In this document: positions 11,542 through 23,089 of the stretch, in pieces
How the letters are laid out: every line of letters starts with the position of its first letter
Numbering within the stretch: position 1 is the first letter of the stretch
Origin: Ectobius pallidus
Lineage: Eukaryota; Arthropoda; Insecta; Blattodea; Ectobiidae
DNA: 64,000 nt
Direction of reading: 5' to 3'
Assembly: GCA_964059195.1 (NCBI GenBank)
Contig: CAXKWD010000009.1
Location: 45,975,160-46,039,159, forward strand
Position numbers and translations under genes: made by a program
Notes under the pieces: generated by a model
The model's database searches: none
What the model was told of the DNA's origin: nothing
What the model saw: the letters and a program-made list of their open reading frames with translations, nothing else

Positions 11542-12455
11542 AAAATAATGTGAAACACATAATTTCCTCGGTCCAAAAAAAGTGTTGCCTCTCAAAATAA
11601 TATATTTAAAAAGTATTACCTCTCAGAATAATATATTTAAAAAGTGTTGCCTCTCGGAATAACATATTTAAAAAGTGTTGCCTCTCAGAATAATATATTT
11701 TAAAAGTGTTCCCTCTCAGAATAATATATTTAAAAAGTGTTGCCACTCACAATAATATACTGTATTAAGTATGACACTATTTACCTAAATTGATTGTAAA
11801 AGTGAAGAATACGTCATTACCACATCGCATCGCTTCCCCGAAAGATACACAACCCAAATAAAATCATATCAATGCAGTCACGTAACTTTCTTTACCTTAA
11901 ACAATACACCTTTCTCACTTCACATTCTGATACAGAATAAGAGGCTGAATTGCCTAGAGCGCATATTCAGTTGTTCCAACCTATTGCAAAAATGTATTGT
12001 TCACCAGGCAAAACCGAGTTTCTACAAGCAGTGGTTGGTTTCACAGAATTTTTTCAAAAAATGTGTCAAATAAAAGTTTTAGCTGTTAGTAAAAGTACCT
12101 CAAGTACAAAATTTAAACAAAATTGTTTGAACAGTTTTTGAGAAAATCACGAAAACGAATTATTCTTCATGTCAAGTGGTAGTAAAAGCACTTGTCACAT
12201 CCGCAGAAGGTATCTAACCAAGATTTTGTGTTTCCATACGACTTTTCGTTCTGGAGCTAGGCTGTTCACAGACGCGCGCACACACATACACACTCAAACA
12301 CATCCAAAGAAAAGTTTCTGAAAATAGTGTTCTTGAATTCAGGAGACTTAAGACCTTGTTTATATGTTAAAAACTCAACTTCGAATTTCGAGGTCGAACA
12401 CAATAATTCCTCTACCTATACAGCAGTACCCATGGTACGGGCAGAGGAAGTAAAA
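11542..12455 (+). repeat. Dispersed repeat family ED, copy A
   Basis: This is one of three copies (others at 23090-23880 and 62240-63056). The left end reads GTGAAACACATAATTTCCTC. The right end reads GGGCAGAGGAAGT at 12439-12451, the inverse of the ACTTCCTCTGCCC seen at the left end of the copy at 62 kb. The right-hand module, from GAATAAGAGGC at about 11936 to the end, is shared by all three copies and includes a GTTCACAGA-type block followed by an AC-rich stretch. It is probably a non-autonomous DNA element, but I found no target duplication. Confidence 0.6.
11576..11760 (+). repeat. 31-bp tandem repeat, about six units
   Basis: The unit is roughly AAAAAGTGTTGCCTCTCAGA plus ATAATATATTT. 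Six copies differ by one to four bases each. The array is inside ED copy A and is absent from the other two copies. Confidence 0.9.
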
Positions 12456-12459
12456 ATTA

Positions 12460-14280
12460 ACATAAAACCTATTTGGAGTTTTGTGATTAAGTCCATGGTA
12501 TAAGAGATAATTAGATTAGTAGTCTCTAGGAATCTTCTATGCTGAGGCACTCATCTTGTCTGGTACTCGTACAAAACAATGTCAAAGTTTCTCAAATCTT
12601 ACAGATATCCAAACACATCCATGAAGTCTTAGGATCGTTAAGTTAGATAGGTTAGGTGAGGTTTGGGTATCTTGATTAGCTTGTGATTTATTAAAAGGTT
12701 ATATACTAACAACACATTTTAACAATGTTTTACCTCTTTTTTTTAAATAGCATTATAAATTCAGATAATGTACTTAAAAAATTCAATGTACCGTATATAT
12801 TATGTGCAGAAGACGCAGAATTTTAATTTAATTTTGAATTTAATTTTGAGTATGATACTTCCCTTGTGAGGTAAATCGTTATGTTTTTGTTCTTAATTCT
12901 ACTATGGGAAAATACTGTAATACTAATGAGTTTCGTCTGGTCAACAGATATTTCTGGCTAAGTACATGGGCTAGTTTGTTATGGACCAATAATGAGAAAG
13001 GACTCAAACTATGCGGGCAAGAAGTTATTCTAACAAGCTATTCACAGCACTCAGGCAAGACTCTGATGTTCAAATATTTGTTTAACAGGCATCCTTGGAA
13101 CGTTTAGAGGGGGAACAGATGGAGTTTATCTTTGACCCAGTGTCAGGACAAGAGACTGTGGGAATCGGAAAATGTAAACACAAAATTTCAGAGTTGTTAA
13201 AGGAGGATTGTTATCTTAGTGAATAAATTAATTTTAGATGTAATCCTTCAAGAAACAACACTATATACTTCTTATAACATGCAGAATTGTGTTGCTTTGT
13301 GAGTCTTAAATCTCCAGAAAGACTGTTGAAACATTGGTAAAGGCTTGTAACTCACATACACCAACTCCAAATTCTTGTAGGAGAGAAATTTTTGTTTTCA
13401 TGAACAAGATTCTAGAGTTTACGTTACAGCTGAATCTGAAAGCCTTTAAATATACTTTTCATAATTATCCATACATTTGTTACATAAGCTTTAATTTAAT
13501 AGCAGATACACGGTAAGTGCATCAAGATCGAGTGCTATTCCCAATTACTGTGAGAACAGAATTGATTCCACTTTTTCAAATCTTTAAATCCGAAAAAAAA
13601 AAATTCTAGGGATAAACTCCTATTCATCCGCAGTCTTTTCCAGTCTATCATCCATTCATCTTGGAAGGCAAGGGGAAACCAACATTAGCATATTCTACGA
13701 AAAGGCAGATAATAGCCTATGTTTGAACTTAACAAATTACCTAGTGAAGATTGTAGGCTACTACGCTACATATAACGCCGGGAAATTAAAGCTAATCTAT
13801 TTCCCTGAAAAAAAGTTTATATAAGAGACAATAACCTGTTCGTAATGCCTCTAGAGCGGACATCGGTATTTTTAAGGCATGATTCACTTTGAACCCCGCA
13901 TTGATATTCCTACCTCTGCTACATCACTGTAACTCTGCTTTTGATGGACGAACTCCAACTACAACTTGCGGCCAGTATGAAATAATTATTATTCCATTGT
14001 AATTCCATTATTTCTATTGCCTTACAATTTCAGGTCAAGTTAAAACTCACACGCAGACTTTTTACGTGAAATATTGGTACATTAAGTAACCAAAATCAGA
14101 TTAGGCCTACGTCAAGACTTCTTTTATAAAGCCTTTAAAGAAAGCAAACTCACATTATACGGTATATTTATTCCTCTAGTGTAACTACAGTTAATTACAA
14201 TAATTAGTTATATTTTGTCTAATTTTATCTCCGAAAATAGTTCAACCCGTCCGCTGCAGCCGTTTTGCGTCCCCCTGCAG
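12460..14280. other. Gene-free interval
   Basis: No gene recognised. A short degenerate GGTTAGGT-like stretch at about 12637-12665 is too short to call telomeric. Open frames at 12904-13107 and 13334-13516 lack motifs. Confidence 0.5.
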
Positions 14281-15241
14281 TCGAATAGTAGAGGTGTACA
14301 TATTCTGATTTTAGCTTGCCTGCCCCTTTGAAATTCTGCAACCAGTCACAGCTTTTAACTTGCTTGACTTGAAAGCAAGCCAGATTACAACGATGATAAG
14401 AAATACTGTCGCTATGAGTCACAAGCTCTTCATAACTTGGTGGGTTGCACAGGACCTAAGGAAACTGCAAGGCCTGGCGGAAAGAATATGAAACTGGGTA
14501 TAGCAGTGCACTGGTAAGTCGTGCAGTTACGTAGGAACTTCAGATGTGTTTAGAGAATTTTACCCTGAAGGAAGCCGAGGAGAAACTAAAATGTGGACAG
14601 TTTGAATTATCAATGAACAAAGGTACTAGTCCGGCATGGGAAACATTTTCAAACATTTTCGAGAAAACATCATAAAATCATTAATAACAATAACAAAAAT
14701 CCCTTTAGGCAAGCCTACAAGCTGAGGTAGATTTCGAAGTACTTTTGTTTTAATTTACTGTCGCTGCGTAGCACTCTTCTTCTTTAGCCTTGGCATGACA
14801 AACCCGCAATAATAACTGCAAGAAAGAGGAAAGAGAACTTTTTCAAACATTCAAATCTCGCCTTATATGAGAACTATCAAGAAACTAGTTATTGACTTGT
14901 AGAGTACTCATCAAGAGCTTTTCAACGATTCCCCAAAAGACGTAGTTTCGAAAATTTCGAATTTCCATCCCCATACCCCCACCCCCACTCGTACTCCCAA
15001 AACCTCCGAATCGTTGGTGTCACTGTGAACTCCATAAGGAGTACTCTAATTTATTCAATCAAAGTTTCCCTCTATACTTCATAGGAGCTGAGATATAAAT
15101 GTTTTAAAATTTCAACCCCCTCCCCCGACCACCCTCTTGCGCCAATTTTGCTCATTAACGAACTTGTCCGAACTATTGGGCCTAGAAATAACATAATAAA
15201 ATTTGATTCAAATATCTTGAAAATTACGGCCGCTAGCGTGT

Positions 15242-15300
15242 AAAGATATATATATATGTATATATATACATATACATATACTGTATATAAATATAAATAT
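15242..15300. repeat. TA-rich microsatellite
   Basis: Impure (TA)n with GTA/CATA interruptions inside hAT element B. Confidence 0.8.
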
Positions 15301-15380
15301 CTCAATTTTTTTAACAAGCGGTGGTTTCGTACTTAGGCAGGCATGAAACGTAAAGATATGAACGAATTTTTTGAAAGTCA

Positions 15381-15411
15381 TTAGGTAGATTTTTCTTCGA
15401 AATCTACCTAA
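15381..15411. repeat. Short perfect hairpin
   Basis: TTAGGTAGATTT, a short loop and AAATCTACCTAA form a 12-bp perfect stem inside hAT element B. No known role. Confidence 0.7.
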
Positions 15412-16039
15412 TAATAAAAATAATAATTGTGTTAAGACGCTAAAACGATTTTTAATACTTTATCCCCATTTTATTTATCTGCATGGTGAATTTCTTCTAC
15501 CAGCATGTAGAAAAGCAAGAAAGTATTACCTACACTTAGCAACTACAGTTGTTTAGCTGATAGGAATGTCGCAAGCTTTTTCTGGCTTGCCTAGTCTGGG
15601 TTTGACCTGACCCACCAACCTTAAAGAAACCTGCCTGCTTCCTAGCTATGACGCTGGCGACTTGCTTGCCAGGCGTTCAAGCGGGTATGGGCAAGCTAAA
15701 ATCGAGATTTGTACACCTCTATCGAATAGTGAACGAGTTGATTCCCACTTTCAATAAATTCGCCGAACAATAACATCCGTGTTGATTCCGTAACTTTCGG
15801 TAAGTTTCGGTAACTTTGTAAGTAGTCAGTGCACTGTGTGTGAGCGATGGTGGTTGATGTAATGACACGTGAAAAGGGTAAGAAACTGCTGGTGATCGAC
15901 GATTATAAATTATGTTTCCATAAGTGTCTCGTCGATGGCGTTGATAGATACAAGTGTACATTTTTTAACCATACCTACTGGATGTAGACAGTCCTAAGTC
16001 TATGTAAAATGGGAAGGGAAATGTTATGGCACTGTTGTT

Positions 16040-16165
16040 AGCTGATGGGAATCAACACGTACGCTATGGAAAAATAAGATGACAACTAATGGGAATCAAT
16101 ACGTCCGCTGTCGGATAAATACGGCGGCAGCTAATGGGAATCAACACGTCCGTTTCGGAATCAAT
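16040..16165 (+). repeat. 45-bp tandem repeat, three units
   Basis: Three units built around CTAATGGGAATCAACACGTC begin near 16041, 16086 and 16131, with few mismatches. A reverse-complement echo (GTTGATTCCCAC) lies at about 15738, just outside hAT element B. Confidence 0.75.
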
Positions 16166-16229
16166 TCAGTTATCAGCCAACCCGTCAATCGACTTCTGGA
16201 TATAATATTGGCCCTCTGATTTTTTCAAG

Positions 16230-16350
16230 TGGAAAACCCTTGTGTTAGAGTACAATACATAAAAATAAATAAATAATTTTGTTATAACATACAGGCTTGA
16301 GATTTGAACCCAAGACGTCTTTTCTCTGCTACCTCGCTCAGACTGGATTT
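16230..16350 (-). mobile_element. tRNA-derived SINE fragment
   Basis: Minus-strand reading from about 16347 shows an A-box-like TGAGCGAGGTAGCAGAG and a B-box-like GGGTTCAAATC, spaced as in a tRNA. A T-rich tail follows (TTATTTATTTATTTTTATGT). The same tail type follows the tRNA-like head at 49946. Not an intact tRNA: arms and acceptor stem do not pair properly. Confidence 0.5.
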
Positions 16351-18590
16351 TTTATGAGATAGGTAAACTGCATTTTAGAGCTATTTATTACTCGTACTAA
16401 GGGAAATAAAAGAATAGCTCATTCATATTTTAAAGGTGTGTTCTAATATTATGGATTGAAGACATACTTATTTCATTTCTATCTGATGCCTATTAATTTT
16501 GTAAAGAAATTTGTATGAGAACAAAAATAGTCTTCTTCTCTACAACTTCAATATGAAGCATTTTCATTCTGCTGTAATGGAAATAATCTGGAAAAAATAT
16601 TAAAATGGTCACCCCCTCTCAATAATTTTTACAGAAAAACGAATTAAACTATTTTATCTGTCATAGAAGTTTCGTAATTTGCGTTTTTATTATAATCGTT
16701 AGAACAATTTCTTCAAAAATAAAAATATTGAAATAAGTTTTCATGTAAAGTCTTCTTAATATTTCGTTATAGAAACAAAATTTTGAGCAGTTCGACAGAA
16801 TTCCAAAAAAGTTCTTAATTAAAAAAAAAAAAAAAAAATAAGTCACTTCAATGAGTCGTTTAGCTGCTACAGAAACCAGAGTAGAATGATTCGTGAGACA
16901 TTCGTTCCGACAGTAAATAGTCTGACTTCTAGTTCGGAATCCATATTTGATAGTTTTTTTTAACAACTATATGTTGTTTTTATATGTATGTTGAAAGATT
17001 CACAAATCTATAAGTTTGTGAAAATTTTGCAAGTTTTTATAATGGAGACCTTAATTGTGCAGAGTTGACAGCTGAAGATCATCTTTTTGCTGCATAAGTG
17101 CTGAAAATAAATATGAAATATTTGTAATAATATATGCTTCCTGGAGGTGAAGAGCATAATGGCATTATTAATAATGAAAAATTATTCAGTAACGAAAAAT
17201 AAAAATATTTGAAGAGAGGTTTCACAAAACTTAACAACTACAACATTTAAAATTTTGAGATATTGGTGTATCCTCATGTTTTAGCACCAGCTGAATTCAT
17301 TGGCGTAGTCGAAATTTAGCTTAACTTAACATCTACACTGGCAACAGGTTTTTACAAAAGTGAACATCTACACGTCACTCACTGAAACTTGATATTCTTT
17401 ATTTGAATTTACATTTACATTTACATGGCGAGTGTCTAATTCTTGGTAGAGACTGACAAATATTTGATTTAAAATCTAAATCTCTGGTCATTCTGAAGAA
17501 GAAGCTTCCATTCAAAATGACTATTGCCCACGTGCTGCGATATAAGGGACAGGTATCCATGAAAACATAACACTGGGCCCAGTTCTTAAGCCGAGAGTGA
17601 GCAATACAAATACTATTGAACCAGCTATGAAACTTCCTTTCATAAATCACTTTTGTCAGAAAAAAAAAGAGTGCTGACATAAAGAAGTTACTTATGTGTC
17701 TTCAGAAGAAGATTAACATTTTATGAAGAGGTGTACCGGGATTGTTAGGAGAATCCTAAAGATAATGCTGCGTCTGTGCATCTTGATGAAGAAGTTTCAT
17801 ATTAGATGATAATATTGCCTTTTAGTGTCCTGTTCTTGTTTTGACTTTATTATTGATACTATTGTTGGAAAGAAACATAATTATTCAATGACACAACCAG
17901 TGGTACCAACATGATGGGGGCCTACCCAGTATCCACTATTTATACCATTTACACAGTCTATACATAAATATACGATAGTAAGTTGCCTATTTCATTACAT
18001 TTCGTGGTCCCTGAATAAACGATTAAATAATTGATTACTTTTTCCATTTGGCATTCACCTGTTTATTATGCATTAGGCAAATTTACGTTTTTACCGTAGG
18101 TTTGTTTAGAGTACCAGTACCAGTACTGACTTGTGGCCGGAGAAAATCCATTATAGTAGGCAATTCCTTTGGCCAAGGTATTGAAAAGTTATTTCAACAG
18201 TCTAAATAGTTGTGATTTCACAATGTATGCAGACTACAAATCAAATAAAACTCAAACAGCAAAGACTTAAAACGCAGACTGACATACCGGTACTAAAGAG
18301 TACATAAAATAAAAATCTATCTTGCGATCTTTTGTCTCTGGAAATCGACTCGATTTGCAAAAGAGCACTCGGTGATAAGCTTGCCCTCTATTCTCATGTT
18401 TGTCGAGCTTATATTAGCTTATTATAGTAGGCCTTCGGTACTTCGTATGTTATTGTTTCTAATCTGTTTTTATTTAATTTATTATTTTTAAAAAACGTAT
18501 AAGTTGTTTAATAGACAACTGTTTATTCACTCAAACCAAGACTCGTCATTGGTCTGGTAAAAATATATAAATACAATTTAGAGGCCTATG
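16351..18590. other. Gene-free interval
   Basis: AT-rich. An 18-base A run lies at about 16828-16846. A weak coding-like stretch near 17700-17800 could be a transposase scrap, but I cannot assign it. The minus-strand frames at 16661-16966 and 17399-17680 have no recognisable motif. Confidence 0.45.
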
Positions 18591-18597
18591 TTCAAAG

Positions 18598-18652
18598 CGG
18601 GGCCTGGGGCAGACTGCCTCTCCCGCCCCCGCGTTGTTACGCCACTGGATAC
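18598..18652. mobile_element. Single end of a CAGTGGCGTAAC-type hAT element
   Basis: A GC-rich block ends in GTTACGCCACTG at about 18637-18648, the inverse of CAGTGGCGTAAC, the terminus type of the MITE at 25567-25727. The other end was not found, so this is a solo end. Confidence 0.4.
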
Positions 18653-18905
18653 AAGAGAACAAAGACATATAAATGCCTGAGATTTATTAATACACTTTTT
18701 ACTGCAAAATATGCTTTAAAAGTCAAAGGATAGTAGGTTTTTCTTGAAATTATTGATTAAAAAGTTTAGAAAATGATGAGAAAAGTGCGTAGATCTTGAC
18801 TTTTGTAAAAGTTATTTATTTACGGGGTTAATTTAGAGACAGTGTTTATCTATAAATATATGTAAAATCTTCACAATCAATTTCATTTTCTCTAAACTGG
18901 TATTA

Positions 18906-19300
18906 GTCGGCCGCGGTGGTCTAGAGGTAGCGTGCCCGCCTCTAGATCCGCAGGGCGCGGAATCAAACCCGGCCGCAGTCGATGGATTTTTCAAGATGTA
19001 AAAATCCTGGGCACGGAGTCCTCCGGGAGGGACTTTAAGTTGGGGGTCCCGTGTCGTAGATTTACGGCACGTAAAAGAACTCCAAGCCTAAATTAGAGCC
19101 TCTGGACAAAATTTCTCGGCCCTTTCACGTCCAAGAAATACTTAGTTTCCAGAGGGGGGTTGCGAGGCGATGGGCTTACCACCTGTCCCTCTACCCTCTC
19201 TCGGAAAATAAGCATATCAAAATTAGTATAGATAATGAATCCTCCATTGGAGGCCCCTTCGCCCCACCTGGGGATCATAGGGTACCAGACACAGATACAG
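18906..19300 (+). mobile_element. SINE-A copy 1 with target duplication
   Basis: 395-bp element flanked by the direct repeat AAACTGGTATTA (18894-18905 and 19301-19312). The head is tRNA-like, with an A-box-like TGGTCTAGAGGTAGCG and a B-box-like GGAATCAAACCCGG. The tRNA-unrelated body ends in short ACAGATA units. It is about 95% identical by eye to copy 2 at 30760-31149. Internal RNA polymerase III promoter boxes are the expected transcription signals. The minus-strand open frame at 19093-19407 is a shadow. Confidence 0.92.
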
Positions 19301-19312
19301 AAACTGGTATTA

Positions 19313-21120
19313 GCTGCGAAAATAATGTGAGTGATTTGTGAATTAATTTTTAAAAATATCTTCTGAAAATTTTTGTTTTTGTAGATGTCAAGTTTGTGAA
19401 ACCCCACCTCATTTCGTCATGTGTAAATTGCTGTGGGAATATTACTAGCAACCAATGGAGAATGTTCATTTTGCAAGCTAAAATTAATGAAGATTAATTA
19501 ATAACTCGCTTGGTACGCTTAAATAATTTACGTTTGTTAAGTATTGCTCATGAAATTCGGTAGAGATTAATTTTGAAGACGTAGGCGTACGTAATTGATA
19601 ATATTTTCCTCCATGTGCGGAAAAGTATCTCTATTGTAGTCACTGGATTGATAAAATATTATTGTTTTTATAATTCTTATAATTGTTACCTTTCCCCGCT
19701 GGATCATGTATCATCCATCCTTGATTCGTCCCTGCTGTTTTTATTAATAGATGTAGGCATATCACTTTTCAATAAAGTTATACAATAAATGTCTCGTTAC
19801 TGGTTTTTTTTTATACTTGTTTGATCGTTGTTATCCCGACCTATATAATCGGGTGAAAAATTGTTGACAACGTTTAAATTGTGTTTGCAGCTCTTGAAAG
19901 CTTTCACAAAATCTTGTGTATGACAGACGAGTGTGCAACACAATGCAGTAATGTGAGTGGAAGTGTCAATATGCTATTCAAGTATTCACTGCAGAGAAAC
20001 ATGTTATCATCCATCATGCGCAGTCATTTGTCATCGCACGTCTCCAGGTGGTCCTACAGCCCAGATTTTTAACAAGCATGCAAAAATGCTTATCCACCAA
20101 CACTTGTGAATTCGTGTTACACGTAGAGATGAAGGGAGCACAACGCATTTTTAATTTCTGATGTTATTTGTTGCGTGTTGTGACATCATATTATGATGAT
20201 CAGATGTTTAGGCATTACTCTCAATTTCAAAAATAATAACAGGCATAATAATAAAGTAAGTAGGACTAAAGCTAATTTATATTGGCTCAATTAGCATATT
20301 GTAACAAACCAGTAGTTATTAAAGAAAATATTTGGCTTAAATATAGATTAGCCTACTATATTTTTTGAACAAGTCTTAATTTCGAAAAATGAAAAGTATT
20401 AATTACACATTATACTACAGGGCCATAAAAAAATACCCACTTAAGATGTCTATAATTAAAGGGGCCCTAAGTCATGTATTACATTAATTTTGTTTAATTT
20501 GAGCTCTCTTTTATTATATATTTACTTGGCCTAGGAAATTTAAATCTATTTAAAAGTAGGAGAGAATGTGATTTATTCAGTTTCATGTTTGATGCTATAT
20601 TGTATTATACAAAATTCGATAAGGTTTCTAAATCTTTTTAACCTGAAGGTTGTACATTAATTTGTGGATAGTACATACCGGTTTCTTTTGTCAACCTAAA
20701 GGCCGCAGTAATGTAAATATTAACACGTATAATGTGAAGAAAGTTTGTGCAACATATTTTAGACCGTTTAATTTCAGTTTCAAAGTGAAACATGTTTTCC
20801 CGGTGCTATATCGATTTCAATTTGTTACGAATACAATATTTTCTCTATACTATGTATAAGTTATGCATGAAAGTATAATCGTATAACAGCCATTCTTTTC
20901 TTGTAGTAATTTTGTTAGATGTTATACATAAAATTTTAATGTTAAAACAGACATCTTGACACGTATAGCCTACATATCTACACATATTTCGGAGGATGGG
21001 GGAGAATCGAGAATGTATTTACAACGAAAATGTAAGAATATCTGGTGTTATATCATCACTGTACTACAAATTTTTACTCTTGTGTGTTACAGAGACGAAA
21101 AGAGGATTGTCTTATGAATT
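19313..21120. other. Gene-free interval
   Basis: No gene, terminal repeats or tandem array recognised. Short open frames at 19881-20072, 20650-20859 and 20996-21199 lack supporting motifs; the last runs into the repeat array that starts at 21128. Confidence 0.5.
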
Positions 21121-21127
21121 TGACATC

Positions 21128-21670
21128 ATTGAACACGAATATGACAGTAAAAAGATTTTGTTCGCTACGGGTTTCCAGAAAATTACGATTTTACATTAAT
21201 GTAAAACTTTTTTTGCGCAATAGTAGAAACCAAATAATAAATATAAATTATACGGTAATACAATTTGATTCGACATGAGAGCATGCTTTCCATATAGTTC
21301 GACCTTCCTGCATAAGAATATGACAATAAAAAAATAATTGGTTCTGGTTTTCGAGAAGATTCCAATTTTACGTCGATGTTAGCAATTTTCTGCGCAATAG
21401 TATAAAATAAAAAATATAAATTATACGGGAGTAAAAACTTGGTTGGACATGAACGAATTATGTGGAAAACGTGTATCTAACTTCAAACCAAATTTTATTG
21501 CCATATAATTTATATTTCTTATTTGGATACTATTGAGCCAAAAAAAAGTTTTCTATTAATGTAAAATTTAATTTAATTTTCTCGAAAACCGAAACATTTT
21601 TTTTGTCATATTCGTGTTCTGGAGGGTCGAATTATATGAAAAACATGTTTCACGTGTCCAACCAAATTGT
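21128..21670. repeat. Three-unit array, two direct and one inverted, unit about 180 bp
   Basis: Unit 1 (about 21128-21310) and unit 2 (about 21313-21480) are direct repeats sharing GAATATGACA, a GTTTTCGAGAA-like block, TGCGCAATAGTA and AAATATAAATTATACGG. Unit 3 (about 21483-21670) carries the same blocks in reverse complement. Divergence between units is roughly 20-30% by eye. Confidence 0.75.
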
Positions 21671-21739
21671 TATTGTAATATTTACATATGTATTAATTAG
21701 TTTTTACAATTACAAAATTTATGAAAACTATTATCCACA

Positions 21740-21848
21740 TTAAATATTTAATAAAGTTCCGCCTTAACCCTTAACATACAACTTATCTTGATCTACTCAA
21801 GATAAGTTGTATGTTAAGGGTTAAGGTGGAACTATATTAAATATTTGA
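21740..21848. repeat. Long near-perfect hairpin (52-bp arms, 5-base loop)
   Basis: The left arm 21740-21791 pairs with the right arm 21797-21848 around the loop TCTAC, with about three mismatches in 52. The inner part contains CCCTTAACATACAACTTATC and its exact inverse, bounded by TTAA on both sides. It sits 70 bases after the direct/inverted array. It could be a young inverted duplication, a tiny foldback element or a hairpin-RNA source. Confidence 0.9.
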
Positions 21849-21849
21849 T

Positions 21850-23085
21850 ATTACAACCCTTATCTGAAAAATATGAATTTTTTAAATTATTATCCACAAG
21901 TATATAAAAACCGTAACCAACCGAACATTTTCATGGCCAGTTTCGAAATCCGTTATCAAAATATCCAAAGTTGGTTACTAGTATCTCTGTAACAAAATAT
22001 CTGTTGAACAATGAATTACCGTCCTAATTATAGCTTACCCACGTGAAAATATGTAAACCTCCGTGTTTGGCTTCAAACTGGCAATAGAGGAGAAATTCTC
22101 AGCAAAGAAGATGAAGGGATTACGGAAGAGACTGGCAGTATAACAGTTATTTCGTCTTATTTATAAGTTTTTATTTATGAGCTTACTCTCAACGGTAACA
22201 TTTGCTGATACATAATGCATTTTCTTTATAATGCCATAGTTTATTTTCACTGCTGTGATTATAAGAAGAATTGATACGTTCTTGGTATATAAAGAACCTT
22301 AAAACGTGAATTGCTATTATAACTTTTTTTTGAAAGAACTTCCTTACCTCTGCCAAGGAACGGAAATTCTACATTATATGCATATGTTACGGTATTAGAG
22401 TATAGGGTGTTTCATAAGACAGTAAAACTAACACTTCTCCAGCTCAAATGAATGGAAACTGTATGTTACGCATTTAGAGCTAGAAATGCAGAGAACAGAA
22501 ATGGAAACAAAACGAAAAATCAATCAGCAAAGCCTTTTCATTGCAATATGTGGAACCCATTAAATTCCATACCCTTCAGATCAATTACAACTTTTTAGTC
22601 GTCCATCTAAAGCACCCAAACAAAATATAGTAGCCTTAAACACTCTATAAATGGATGTTAATACATTTGTGAATAATTAACCTACAGACCTATACTAGTT
22701 ACAACCTTAATTATTAATCTGAATAAATAGTATAACAATCAAAACATAAAAATAACGTTGAATAGAGGACAGAAATAGTTGAGCTCGCAATTCTAATTTT
22801 ATCTCCACAAATAAGGCTTCTGTTTTTAACGATTCATGTGCAATAATAGACTAACATTCAATGTAAACATGATTATATTTTAAAACAATCCCACAGATAT
22901 AATATATAATTTCTGAGTTCAGCTTGTTTTGTTAAAACTGATATTGATAGCCGTATTGTACCTGAATCCTGAATAAATGAAATATGTTACAATAGCCCTA
23001 GCCCTAGTGCAAAAATGGCCTACATTGTAAGTTATATCTTTAGTTCTGATAAAACACATATTATACACTATTTTAGAAGACATGC
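21850..23085. other. Gene-free interval
   Basis: AT-rich, no gene or structured repeat recognised. Confidence 0.5.
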
Positions 23086-23089
23086 GTTA

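Larger units (their letters stand above)
14289..15721. mobile_element. Non-autonomous hAT element B, 1.43 kb
   Basis: A perfect 8-bp target duplication TCGAATAG lies at 14281-14288 and 15722-15729. The terminal inverted repeats start TAGAGGTGTACA on both sides and continue with a shared GATTTTAGCTTGCC about 18 bases in. These are hAT hallmarks. I found no transposase motif inside. The body contains a TA-rich stretch (15242-15300) and a small perfect hairpin (15381-15411). It is probably a deletion derivative mobilised in trans. Confidence 0.9.

Noticed and set aside
12637..12665. GGTTAGGT-like words resembling the insect telomere repeat
   Set aside because: Only two or three degenerate units; too short to support an interstitial telomere.
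19093..19407. 104-codon minus-strand frame, partly repeated at 30946-31131
   Set aside because: Shadow of the SINE-A body; repeated only because the SINE is repeated.
20996..21365. Overlapping open frames that could suggest a small gene
   Set aside because: They run into the 180-bp repeat units, and frames are not conserved between units.
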